A stretch of 16,283 nt of DNA from an uncultured Peptococcaceae bacterium (GTDB lineage Bacteria; Bacillota; Desulfotomaculia; Desulfotomaculales; Desulfallaceae): the NCBI GenBank assembly GCA_913064925.1, contig CAJYBN010000038.1:1-16283 (forward strand), read 5' to 3'. The translations under genes were made by a program, and so were the position numbers. Numbering within the stretch: position 1 is the stretch's first letter; the number at the start of each line of letters is the position of its first letter. This document shows positions 1 to 7,615 of this stretch, one piece after another. Under the pieces are notes generated by a model, which worked only from the letters and a program-made list of their open reading frames with translations, was not told the DNA's origin and searched no databases.

Positions 1-706
1 TCAAACGGCCCTTAAGCTCCGGAAGCACCAGTGCCACCGCCTTGGCCGCCCCCGTGGTGGTGGGGATGATGGACATGGTAGCGGCCCTCCCGCGGCGCAT
101 ATCCCGGTGCGGCATGTCGAGTAACTGCTGGTTGTTGGTCACCGCGTGTACGGTAGTCATCAGGCCTTTGACAATACCGAACTCCCTGTGCAGCACCTTG
201 GCCACCGGCGCCAGGCAGTTGGTGGTGCAGGAGGCGTTGCTGATGACGTGGTGCTGCGCCGGGTCATACTGGTCCTCGTTAACCCCAACGACCACCGTTA
301 AGCAGTCGCCCTTGGCCGGCGCGGTGATGAGCACTTTCTTGGCCCCGGCCTTAAGGTGTAAGGAAGCGCCCTCGACGTTGCGGAACTTGCCGGTGGACTC
401 CACCACCACGTCGACGCCCAGGTCGCGCCAGGGCAGCGCGGCGGGGTCTCCCTCAGCCAGCACCTTGATTTCCTTGCCATCCACTGCAATGGCATCCTTG
501 TAACCCCGGATATCAGCATCCAGCCTGCCGTGCACGGAATCGAACTGAAGCGTGTGAGCAAGCTTGCTGGTAAACTCATCGTCGACCGGTAACCTTCGGG
601 ATTTATGATTTACAGCTACCACTTCCATCTCGGGACGGCGCAGGGCTGCCCGCAGCACCAGCCGCCCGATTCTGCCGAAACCATTAATCCCTACTCTCAC
701 CGCCAT
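1..706 (-). CDS. gap: Glyceraldehyde-3-phosphate dehydrogenase, type I (3' end off the window)
   Basis: Oxidises and phosphorylates glyceraldehyde 3-phosphate to 1,3-bisphosphoglycerate in cytoplasmic glycolysis, or runs in reverse in gluconeogenesis. I translated 235 codons with no frameshift; full-length family members are about 335 residues, so the last third lies beyond position 1. The N-terminal Rossmann motif reads VGINGFGRIGR (residues 5-15). The active site SNASCTTNCLAP carries the catalytic Cys. TMSIIPTTTGAAKAV follows near the truncated end. The ATG at 706-704 is preceded by AAAGGAG about 12 bases upstream. Residue 34, after beta-strand 2, is His (AVNHKSRR) where NAD-specific enzymes carry Asp, so NADP use or dual use is possible. 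It follows rpoN but is separated from it by a terminator, so it probably has its own promoter. Identity is certain; cofactor preference is inference. Confidence 0.97.
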   Translation of the reverse strand, partial: MAVRVGINGFGRIGRLVLRAALRRPEMEVVAVNHKSRRLPVDDEFTSKLAHTLQFDSVHGRLDADIRGYKDAIAVDGKEIKVLAEGDPAALPWRDLGVDVVVESTGKFRNVEGASLHLKAGAKKVLITAPAKGDCLTVVVGVNEDQYDPAQHHVISNASCTTNCLAPVAKVLHREFGIVKGLMTTVHAVTNNQQLLDMPHRDMRRGRAATMSIIPTTTGAAKAVALVLPELKGRL

Positions 707-1021
707 AAATACTACCCACTCCTTTCAATAGTATATATTAGTGACCATTATTTATAAAATTATGATATACTGTATTCGTTAACCATAATTTTATTTCCTC
801 TTTTTTATGTAAATTAGGATAAAATTTTTCAAGGCGCCGTTTCAGGCACCTCTGAATGTTCGGCAAAGGGCGTTTCCGCTACCTTCGCTCACTCCAAACT
901 CCATGCCGGGCATAGTTTGGCAATAAAAAAAAGGCGCTGTTGAATGCGCCTTCCGTTTATGAAAAGTTTTTTGTAGCTCATTATCAAGATCAAGCATTAG
1001 CCGGTGCGCCCGCGCCCCGCC
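707..1021. other. rpoN-gap intergenic region
   Basis: No gene is supported here. The region holds the rpoN terminator (924-953). Just beyond it is a second imperfect hairpin (895-921: CCAAACT, then ATGC/GCAT around CGG, then AGTTTGG) with no T-run on either side. An AT-rich stretch (720-830) is the likely gap promoter region. On the minus strand TTGAAA (827-832) lies 17-18 bases before CATAAA/ATAAAA, and TATACT lies near 727-732, but neither is a convincing promoter. Confidence 0.6.
924..953 (-). terminator. Rho-independent terminator of rpoN
   Basis: On the minus strand AAGGCGC (952-946), an 8-base loop, then GCGCCTT (937-931) forms a perfect 7-bp stem running straight into about eight T residues. 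It lies about 70 bases after the rpoN stop and separates rpoN from gap. Confidence 0.9.
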
Positions 1022-2434
1022 CTAGTAGCGCTTCCGCTTGCGAATGGGCGGTATGCCCAGCTCGTCGCGATACTTGGCCACGGTACGCCGCGAAATCTTG
1101 ATGCCGCGGCGTTTGAAAATATCGGCGATTTGCTGGTCGTTCAGCGGGTTGGCCGGGTCCTCTTCCGCCACGATCTCCTGCATGGCCTTTTTAATGCTCT
1201 CGGCGGAAACCGCCTTTCCTCCGTTATTGCCCAAACCGGAGGAAAAGAAGTATTTCATGGCAAACACGCCCTGCGGCGTCTGGATGTACTTGTTGGACGT
1301 AGCGCGGGATACGGTAGACTCGTGCAAGCCCACTATGTCGGCCACTGTTTTCAGGTTCAGCGGCTTCAGGTACTTAACCCCGTAATCCAGAAACTCGCGC
1401 TGCAGGTCCACCAGACATTTGGTCACCTTGTACAGGGTGAGGCGGCGCTGCTCAATGCTCCTAATCAACCAGGCCGCGGCATTGAGCTTGTATTCCACGT
1501 ATTTCTTGGTTTTGCTGTCGCTCTTGAACTGGTTAAGCACGTCCCGGTAAGCGTTGTTGATGGTCAGGCGGGGCACGGAAACGTCGTTGATGAGAATCAC
1601 ATATTCATTGTCCACCTTGTTCAGCACGATATCGGGTATGATGTATCTGTTGTCGTTGAAGTTGCTGAAATTGCGCCCCGGCTTGGGATCCAGGGTCTTC
1701 AGCAGGTCGGCCACCCGCTGGATGTCCTGCACCGACACGCCCAGCGCCTGGGCCATGCGGTTATACTTGCCCTCGGCCAAGTCCGGCAGGTACTTTTCCA
1801 CCACACTGTGCACCAGGTTGTCTTTGATGCCCAGGTAGTCCAGCTGCAGCTGCAGGCACTCCTGCAGCGTACGCGCCCCCACGCCCGGCGGGTCGAAAGA
1901 CTGCACCAGCCGCAGGGCCTGCAGTGTTTCGCCCGGCGTAGTCTTCAACTGCTCAGCTATTTCTTCTATTGAGTAATTAAGGTAACCGTTGCTGTTAATG
2001 TTGCCGATAATGTACTCGGCAATGGCGCGCTGCCCGGGGCTGCACTTACTGAGGCCCAGCTGAAACAGCAGGTGCTCCAGCAAGCTGGGTGAGCGGGTGA
2101 CGAACTGCTCGTAGCTGAACTCGTTCTGCTCCCAGTACTTTTCCTGCCTGGGCAGGCCCAGGTCGCTGCTGTCGTGGAAATATTCCTGCCAATCTATATC
2201 GTACGACTCCTTTTCCCCGCTCTCCTCACCGGCAAGCGCGTCCTGATCCGTTTCCGGCAAATCCTCGCCTTCCCTGACCTCCAGCAGCGGGTTTTCCTGC
2301 AGCTGCTGTTCCACGTACATTTCCAGTTCCAGGGAGGAAAGTTGCAAAATAGTAATGGCCTGGCGCAGCTCAGGGGTCATTATTAACTTTTGGGTCTGTA
2401 CCACGTTGAGCTCGTAACCCATGCGCATAGCCAT
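1022..2434 (-). CDS. rpoN: RNA polymerase sigma-54 factor
   Basis: Sigma-54 directs core RNA polymerase to -24/-12 promoters, where opening needs an AAA+ enhancer-binding protein. The predicted protein is 470 residues, normal for the family. The N-terminal Gln-rich region I (QTQKLIMTPELRQAITILQL, about residues 11-30) binds the activator. An acidic linker follows (about 55-85), then the core-binding domain, a helix-turn-helix, and near the C-terminus the RpoN box SRRTVAKYRD (about 448-457, consensus ARRTVAKYRE) that reads the -24 element. I chose the ATG at 2434 because GGAGG sits 5 bases before it; the ORF extends 9 codons further upstream but without a ribosome site. It lies downstream of whiA, the acyltransferase and the DUF1405 gene, and ends at a terminator. 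I found no -24/-12 promoter in this window. Confidence 0.98.
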   Translation of the reverse strand: MAMRMGYELNVVQTQKLIMTPELRQAITILQLSSLELEMYVEQQLQENPLLEVREGEDLPETDQDALAGEESGEKESYDIDWQEYFHDSSDLGLPRQEKYWEQNEFSYEQFVTRSPSLLEHLLFQLGLSKCSPGQRAIAEYIIGNINSNGYLNYSIEEIAEQLKTTPGETLQALRLVQSFDPPGVGARTLQECLQLQLDYLGIKDNLVHSVVEKYLPDLAEGKYNRMAQALGVSVQDIQRVADLLKTLDPKPGRNFSNFNDNRYIIPDIVLNKVDNEYVILINDVSVPRLTINNAYRDVLNQFKSDSKTKKYVEYKLNAAAWLIRSIEQRRLTLYKVTKCLVDLQREFLDYGVKYLKPLNLKTVADIVGLHESTVSRATSNKYIQTPQGVFAMKYFFSSGLGNNGGKAVSAESIKKAMQEIVAEEDPANPLNDQQIADIFKRRGIKISRRTVAKYRDELGIPPIRKRKRY

Positions 2435-2540
2435 AAAATCCTCCAGAGTCAATATTAGCAAAATTAGAAAAACTCTATAGTTTTAAGTTCGCCGCTTGTT
2501 AGCAAAAATCCTGCCTAAAATCTTATTTATTCAAATATAT

Positions 2541-3218
2541 TCAGGGCGCGGGAAAATGATTACGGCTACAGAAAAGCAGCAGTGCAATAATAGCCAGCAG
2601 GGTCAATCCACCCGCCAGAAACATGGCAAAACTTTCCTGCTGCGGGGCAAATAAGTAGGGATGCAGTCCCCTGATGTAGTCCATATAATCGTTATACACC
2701 ATCCAAAGCGAGGCACCCAGCACCGCCCGGCCCGGCAGGGGCGCCCGGCGCAGAAAGATGAACCCTTCCAGAGCCATACCCAGGTGCGAAAGCCACAACA
2801 TGCCCTCCACGAAAGTCACCGGTCCGCCCAGCAGCCAGTAATGGGTTATAACCCCCACTGCCCACAGGCCGTACTTAATGGTGGTGGCACAGGCCAGCGC
2901 GGCGACCAGTCCCGGCCCGCGCCCCGCCAGGAACATAAGCAGGGCCAAGGCGAACAGGGTGGTAGAAAGGGGGCTGTCCGGCACCAAAGGCCACAGGTGG
3001 TGCGGCGTTTCCGCCAGCTGGCTGCGGTACCAGTAATAGCCGTAGGCCGACCCGGCGGCGTTGACCAGGATAATGGGCCAAACCAAGCTGGAGCGCCAGG
3101 GACGCTGCCACAATTCAACCAGTAGTTCAACCAGCAACTGCAAAAGCCAGTCCCCCCGTGTTGCATTATCCTCCCAGCGGAACTGGCGCAGCGGGCTTCG
3201 CGGAACCTCGCACGGCAT
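2541..3218 (-). CDS. ypjA: DUF1405 (YpjA-family) multipass membrane protein
   Basis: The protein has 225 residues: a soluble N-terminal stretch of about 40 residues, then about six hydrophobic segments, for example VWPIILVNAAGSAYGYYWY, STTLFALALLMFLAG and FAMFLAGGLTLLAIIALLL. The blocks VPDSPLSTTLF, TIKYGLWA and WMVYNDYMDYIRG fit the DUF1405/YpjA family of Firmicutes, whose biochemical role I do not know. The ATG at 3218 overlaps the stop of the acyltransferase by one base (TGATG), which implies translational coupling. With the acyltransferase and whiA it forms a tight three-gene run. An AT-rich hairpin (AAAACT/AGTTTT around 2469-2484) lies between this gene and rpoN and may end some transcripts. 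The family call comes from recognised motifs rather than a search; the gene symbol is by analogy with Bacillus. Confidence 0.85.
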   Translation of the reverse strand: MPCEVPRSPLRQFRWEDNATRGDWLLQLLVELLVELWQRPWRSSLVWPIILVNAAGSAYGYYWYRSQLAETPHHLWPLVPDSPLSTTLFALALLMFLAGRGPGLVAALACATTIKYGLWAVGVITHYWLLGGPVTFVEGMLWLSHLGMALEGFIFLRRAPLPGRAVLGASLWMVYNDYMDYIRGLHPYLFAPQQESFAMFLAGGLTLLAIIALLLFCSRNHFPAP

Positions 3219-3721
3219 CAGCCCGGCCGCGCCGTCCGGAATCTTTCCTTTTTTACCCGCGCGGGCACGCCGCAGGCCAGCGCGCCGGGCGGAATATCCC
3301 GGTTAACCAGGGAACCGGCGCCGATTACCGCGCCGTCCCCGATGCGTACCCCCGGCAGCACGGTGGAATTGGCACCGATCATTACATTGGCCCCTATTTC
3401 CACCGGCCCCAGCCGGAACTCGTGCACCAGAAACTCGTGGGCCAACAGGGTAACATTATAGCCGATGACGCTGTTGGCGCCGATGGAGATGTACTGGGGG
3501 TAAAACACGTCCACCATGGCCATCAGGCCTACCGAGACTCCCCGGCCCACCTTCATCCCCACCAGGCGATACAGTATGTTCTTAAGTCGCAGCGACGGTA
3601 GGTAGCGGCACAGGGTAATGACCAGGAAATTAAAAACGACCCGGAAAAACCCCACCCGCCGGTACCACCCCCGCATGGAGTTGGTGCTGCCGGCAACCGG
3701 GTAATGGCGTACCCTTCTCAC
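3218..3721 (-). CDS. Hexapeptide-repeat (left-handed beta-helix) acyltransferase
   Basis: The protein has 167 residues. After a hydrophobic amphipathic N-terminus (FFRVVFNFLVITLCRYLPSL, about 24-43), residues from about 55 on carry hexapeptide repeats such as YISIGANSVIGYNV, VEIGANVMIGANSTVLPGV and IGDGAVIGAGSLV, ending in IPPGALACGVPARVKK. This is the signature of O-acetyltransferases of the sugar or cell-wall type (XAT class), which transfer acyl groups from acyl-CoA. The sugar acceptor cannot be read from the sequence. AHEF in the middle supplies the His expected at the active site. The GTG start at 3721 overlaps the whiA stop as GTGA, a classic 4-bp coupling, and the stop overlaps the next start by one base. 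The N-terminal segment suggests membrane association. Alternative internal starts exist but lack ribosome sites. Confidence 0.9.
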   Translation of the reverse strand: MRRVRHYPVAGSTNSMRGWYRRVGFFRVVFNFLVITLCRYLPSLRLKNILYRLVGMKVGRGVSVGLMAMVDVFYPQYISIGANSVIGYNVTLLAHEFLVHEFRLGPVEIGANVMIGANSTVLPGVRIGDGAVIGAGSLVNRDIPPGALACGVPARVKKERFRTARPG

Positions 3722-4701
3722 GAGCCGTTCCCCCCCGGGGAGCAGGCAGCCCCGCCGCCCGCCTCCGCCGCTGCACGCAGCCTTTCCGCAATCTGGTCCA
3801 GCTTGCGCAGGCGGTGATTGACGCCGGACTTGCCCAGCGGCGGATCGGCCATTTCGCCCAGCTCCTTAAGGCTGGCATCCGGGAAGTTGAGGCGCAACTC
3901 GGCCACCTCCCGCAGCGCAGACGGCAGCTTATCCATGCCGATAGAACGGGCAATGAAGCGAATATTCTCGGTCTGGCGCAGGGAAGCGTTGACCGTCTTG
4001 TTTAAATTTGCCGTCTCACAGTTCACCAGCCGGTTGACCTGGTTGCGCATATCCTTGTATATCTTGGTGCTTTCAAATTCCAGCAGCGCCGCATGGGCAC
4101 CCATGATGTTCAGGCAGTTGGCAATTTGCTCGCTTTCTTTCAGATAAACCACGTACTGCTCCTTGCGCCTGCTCACCCTGGCCGCCAGGCCGAACTTCCG
4201 CAGCAGCTTGCCGATATCCGCCGCCAGGCGCCTCTGGCTGGTAACAATCTCCAGGTGATAGGCGCCGCCCGGACTGTTCACCGAACCGCCTCCTAGGAAG
4301 GCCCCGCGCAGATAGGCGCGCCGGCAGCACTCGCTGCGCAGCAGCTCGCGGAAAGTGCCTTCCCGGAGAAAACCATCTTCCTTTATGACACCCAGGCGGG
4401 CCAGCATCTGCGGCAGCTCTTGCCGGGGCGGTACGCGCACCAGGTAAGTATTGTTCCGGCGCAGGCGCGCGCTTTTGCGTACCAGCACCTCAGCCTGGAT
4501 ACCGAAAAGCTCCTTGATCAGTTTAAACAGCTTGCGGGCCACGGCCGCGTTTTGATTGATTATCTGGAGGGAAACCTGCCGCCCGCTGATGTGCAGGAAC
4601 CCGTCCATTTTTACCAGGGCGGCTAGCTCCGCCAGCTTGCAGCAGTCCCGCTTGGCCGTGACCCTGGCTAGCTCGTTCTTGGTCAGCATGGAAAAACTCA
4701 A
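3718..4701 (-). CDS. whiA: DNA-binding protein WhiA
   Basis: WhiA is a conserved Gram-positive DNA-binding protein linked to sporulation and division control; it has a degenerate LAGLIDADG homing-endonuclease fold followed by a helix-turn-helix. The prediction is 327 residues against a usual 310-330. The N-terminus NELARVTAKRDCCKLAELAAL, the LRGAFLGGGSVNSPGG motif mid-protein and the C-terminal HTH (LKELGEMADPPLGKSGVNHR) are all present. I chose the TTG at 4701 because it gives MSFSMLTKNELAR, matching the family's usual MSFSxxxKNELAR, with GGTGAT about 6 bases upstream; the ATG at 4689 is the alternative, and a longer ORF reaching 4908 is leader sequence. Whi A usually follows rapZ and yvcK; here the upstream neighbour is the unrelated SLH gene. 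A short Gly/Ala-rich tail (about 20 residues) ends the protein. Confidence 0.96.
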   Translation of the reverse strand: MSFSMLTKNELARVTAKRDCCKLAELAALVKMDGFLHISGRQVSLQIINQNAAVARKLFKLIKELFGIQAEVLVRKSARLRRNNTYLVRVPPRQELPQMLARLGVIKEDGFLREGTFRELLRSECCRRAYLRGAFLGGGSVNSPGGAYHLEIVTSQRRLAADIGKLLRKFGLAARVSRRKEQYVVYLKESEQIANCLNIMGAHAALLEFESTKIYKDMRNQVNRLVNCETANLNKTVNASLRQTENIRFIARSIGMDKLPSALREVAELRLNFPDASLKELGEMADPPLGKSGVNHRLRKLDQIAERLRAAAEAGGGAACSPGGNGS

Positions 4702-4745
4702 TGGACAATCACCGCCACATTGCGCCTTTGCCACCAGCACTGCTT

Positions 4746-4782
4746 GTTTAACTTTATTTACTTTATTTTTATTTACTTTATT
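4746..4782. repeat. AT-rich direct repeat in the whiA leader
   Basis: ATTTACTTTATT occurs at 4756-4767 and again at 4771-4782 (15-bp period), with a looser third copy at about 4746-4758. It lies 45-80 bases upstream of the whiA TTG start, in a sharply AT-rich island within GC-rich DNA. It may be promoter DNA, a regulator site, or simply slipped-strand expansion. Confidence 0.7.
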
Positions 4783-4868
4783 ATTGTATAACTTTTTCCG
4801 GCAAAGCGCCAGGATATAAAAGGGTATTACATTTTTTCCCTTGGCGCGCCGGTCAATCCCCGCAGCAG

Positions 4869-4899
4869 GAAAAAAAGGCCGCCCCGGCGGGGCGGCTCC
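4869..4899 (-). terminator. Rho-independent terminator of the SLH gene
   Basis: On the minus strand GCCGCCCC, a short GCC loop and GGGGCGGC form an 8-bp all-GC stem followed by CTTTTTTT. It lies about 40 bases after the SLH stop and insulates whiA. Confidence 0.93.
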
Positions 4900-4907
4900 G
4901 TACAGCA

Positions 4908-4937
4908 CGCGCAGCAGCGCTGCGCGCTATTTTTTTA
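4908..4937 (+). terminator. Possible plus-strand terminator overlapping the SLH stop
   Basis: CGCGCAG (4908-4914), a 5-base loop and CTGCGCG (4920-4926) form a 7-bp stem, followed after three bases by seven T residues on the plus strand. No plus-strand gene ends here, so it may block antisense transcription entering the SLH gene, or be chance. Confidence 0.5.
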
Positions 4938-7454
4938 ATACAGCTTATGCAGCAAGCGGTACAGCATCACCGCGGCCTGGGCCCGGTTGGTCTGGGCGGT
5001 GGGAGCGAAGCTGCCGTCGCCCATGCCCTTGACGATGCCTTCTCTGGCGGCCAGCGCCGCACCTGCGCGGGCCCAACCGGCAATGAGGCCGCGGTCTGCA
5101 AAGCCGGCCAGGTCGCTTTCGTCACCGGCGAGATAGCCCCTGGCTTCCAGGACCCTGGCGATGATAACCGCCATCTCCTGCCTGGTGATTTTGCCCTGCG
5201 GATCGAAGACGCTTTCCGCCTTGCCGCGCACAATACCGTTGGCGTATGCCGCGGCCACCTCCTGCCTGTACCAGGCGCCGGCGGGCACGTCTGCGAAAGG
5301 CAGGGGCTGGTCAGCGGGGGCTTGCAGCGCCAGCATCCTCACCACCAGGGCCGAGAATTCCGCCCTGGTTATGTCGGCGCCGGGATCAAATACGTTCTCC
5401 GACCTGCCCGTGATGACGCCTCTACCGGCCAGCAGTTCCACGTCGTCCTTGGCCCAGTTCCAGCCGGCCAGGTCACCGAAGGTCACACGCGCAGTCTTGG
5501 CAAAGTACTTGCTGAAGTGGTCGGTAAAGAATTTCACCCTGCCGGTAACCGTGTCGTACACGCTGTCGGCCACCGGCTCCACCGTGCCGTCTTCCTTGAG
5601 CAGGAACACGGTAACCTCGTTCGGGTTTTCGCCCTCCGCCAAGATGTACGGGATGGAAACTTCGATGGCTTCGGCGAACGTGCTCACTTTTTCACCGCCG
5701 GCGCTGGCTTTCAGGTCGACCACAATGCTGTTCTCGGGCACCTGGCTGCGGGCCGCGGCAGAGATCTCCTCGCGGTCCACCCGGGCGGCCGACAGCGCCA
5801 CTTCCTCGCCGGCGGCTGCGCCGCCGAAAGCGCCCGGAGTGATGCCGAAGGAAGCCACCTCGGTCTTAATTTCCACTCTATCCACGCCGCTGCCGGCCAG
5901 CTCGTCCAGCGTTCCCGCCGGCAGCCTGGTTTCTACCCGCGCCTGGCTGGTGGCAGGCACTTCAACGACTACCCTGGTTTCCAGTTTCTTGCCGGGCACA
6001 AGACCGCTTTCCTGCAGCTTGTCCGCCAATGCACCGGCCGCCTGCACGGCCTGCCGGGCCTTTTTCTGCAGCCGCTCGGGGTCGACCTGGACCACGGGCT
6101 TGCCGTCCTCGGTCTCAACCGCATTGGCGTCAATGGTATCCGTGCCGGCCCTGGCAATTACCCTTTCAGCCAGCTTGACGGCATTCTCGGCGACGTTCCG
6201 GGCCGCTTCGCCCTGCACTGCACCGGCTACCTGGCCGGCCGAGCGGATCAGCTTGTCCGCAATATCGGCGGCCTTGTCCGCATCCATTCCCCCCACGGCC
6301 CGGGCGGCCGCCACCAGCGTTTTAGCCGCGCTTTCCCCGGCCTTTTGCTTACCCTCGCCGGCCAGATAACCCGCCGCCTGGGCCAGGGCATCCATGACTT
6401 TGGCCGCCGCGTCGCCCAGCTTGCCTGCCGCCGCGGCATCCTGTACCCGCGCGGCCGCCTTCTCCAGCACCGCCGACAGCCCGGCGGCCGCCTCGGCCAC
6501 CTGCTCCGCCGCATCCTCGCCGCCAATGCCCTGCTGCAGTTTAGCAGCCAGGTCTTTTACGGCGTCAGCAGCTTTTTCCACTGCCTCGGCCACTTCTTCA
6601 TCGGTGGCATCGGGGTTAGTTACTATATCTGCGGCTTCGTCAATTTCATCTGATACATCCTTGGAAGGCGCGGCACCTCCGCCGCCGCCACCGCCGCCGC
6701 CATCTTCTTTAATCTCTGCCGCCAAGAACCCCTTTATCAAAGCTTTTTCCGCGTTGTGATTCCGATCTACATAATTATGAAAGTTATTACGCACCGAAAT
6801 AAATTTACCGGCTGCAGTAGAGACGTCACCCAACCCCAATTGTGTTAGTTGAGCCTTTAATTCACTCCATGCATCCTGGTTTAACGCGTTGCTTAATGCA
6901 TTCTCGATAAGTTGGTCTATTGCATCCTGGTCATTATTAAGCAAAACTGATGCGTAGTATATGGGATTTTCTTCAACAATACTTATTACTTCGTCCTTAA
7001 TGTCAAAACTAAATAATAACAAGTCTTCAGCATCAAAATTAGTGCCAATCAGCGCGGATACCGTGCTACTGTTATTATTAATAAAATGTCTAATATTACC
7101 TTTCAGCACGCCGGGCTCGGAATCCGGATCAGCATACTGAATGTTTGCTAAATCAATAAGGATTTGGGATAGGCCAGCTACTGCTTGGTCATTCCCACCT
7201 AATTTACCAATAATTTCGCCAGTTAAAATCGGTTGCAAAATACCTGGCCACTCATCATCCCCAATCTGCCCCACTTCATTCTTAGCTTGAGTGATATATT
7301 GTTTATCTTGGTCGCTTAAATGTGGGTATATTTTTGATATTTCATCAACAATATCATCTTCAACCGCCGCCCCCGCCATGCCGATGCCGGCCACGAGCCC
7401 GAACAGCAGCAGGCACAGCAGCAAGGCCGTTATCTTGGACGTTCTCCCAAGCAA
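4935..7454 (-). CDS. Secreted protein with three C-terminal SLH domains
   Basis: About 839 residues. The N-terminus has a Sec signal peptide (hydrophobic ALLLCLLLFGLVAGIGM, cleavage near AGA-AVE). Next is an Asn/Asp/Ile-rich region of about 220 residues, then a run of about nine glycines (6680-6706), an Ala-rich helical region with regularly spaced AAD/AAK units (about 265-470), and a beta-rich region with VVVEVPATSQARVETRLPAG. Three SLH domains end the protein (FGDLAGWNWAKDDV, FADVPAGAWYRQEV and the third ending MLYRLLHKLY); SLH domains bind pyruvylated secondary cell-wall polymer. I chose TTG at 7454 because AAGGGGGGAAGG sits just upstream at good spacing; GTG at 7478 gives 847 residues but has no ribosome site. 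The N-terminal coding part (about 6720-7340) is clearly AT-richer than the rest, suggesting a chimera. The N-terminal region matches no family I recognise. Confidence 0.93.
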   Translation of the reverse strand: MLGRTSKITALLLCLLLFGLVAGIGMAGAAVEDDIVDEISKIYPHLSDQDKQYITQAKNEVGQIGDDEWPGILQPILTGEIIGKLGGNDQAVAGLSQILIDLANIQYADPDSEPGVLKGNIRHFINNNSSTVSALIGTNFDAEDLLLFSFDIKDEVISIVEENPIYYASVLLNNDQDAIDQLIENALSNALNQDAWSELKAQLTQLGLGDVSTAAGKFISVRNNFHNYVDRNHNAEKALIKGFLAAEIKEDGGGGGGGGGAAPSKDVSDEIDEAADIVTNPDATDEEVAEAVEKAADAVKDLAAKLQQGIGGEDAAEQVAEAAAGLSAVLEKAAARVQDAAAAGKLGDAAAKVMDALAQAAGYLAGEGKQKAGESAAKTLVAAARAVGGMDADKAADIADKLIRSAGQVAGAVQGEAARNVAENAVKLAERVIARAGTDTIDANAVETEDGKPVVQVDPERLQKKARQAVQAAGALADKLQESGLVPGKKLETRVVVEVPATSQARVETRLPAGTLDELAGSGVDRVEIKTEVASFGITPGAFGGAAAGEEVALSAARVDREEISAAARSQVPENSIVVDLKASAGGEKVSTFAEAIEVSIPYILAEGENPNEVTVFLLKEDGTVEPVADSVYDTVTGRVKFFTDHFSKYFAKTARVTFGDLAGWNWAKDDVELLAGRGVITGRSENVFDPGADITRAEFSALVVRMLALQAPADQPLPFADVPAGAWYRQEVAAAYANGIVRGKAESVFDPQGKITRQEMAVIIARVLEARGYLAGDESDLAGFADRGLIAGWARAGAALAAREGIVKGMGDGSFAPTAQTNRAQAAVMLYRLLHKLY

Positions 7455-7615
7455 AAACCTTCCCCCCTTTGGCAACACCGCACTTTAGCAATTAGCTACC
7501 GCAGCTTATTAAGCCTTTGCAAAGGAGCCCTGGCACCTTGTGGCCCAGGGCTCCCAGATTAAAACGATGTCATTTCCCTTGGGATGATGATCTGTCACCC
7601 CGTGATGTCGCGTGT
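7455..7615 (-). promoter_or_regulatory. Structured leader between the poly-Thr gene and the SLH gene
   Basis: A very stable hairpin spans 7524-7554: GGAGCCCTGG pairs perfectly with CCAGGGCTCC, with a further CAC/GTG pairing in the loop. It is followed on the minus strand by only TTT, then by the 12-bp perfect palindrome CCTTTGCAAAGG (7514-7525, overlapping the hairpin base). It could be a weak terminator, an RNA processing site or an operator. I could not match it to a known riboswitch. Confidence 0.6.

Noticed and set aside
1004..1972. 322-codon plus-strand ORF opposite rpoN
   Set aside because: Antisense shadow; the minus strand is an unmistakable sigma-54 with region I and RpoN box.
4947..6653. 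Long plus-strand ORFs opposite the SLH gene (up to 568 codons)
   Set aside because: They are shadows caused by the GC-rich, Ala-rich minus-strand coding sequence; composition is Gly/His/Arg-rich with no domain, and the minus strand has a signal peptide and SLH domains.
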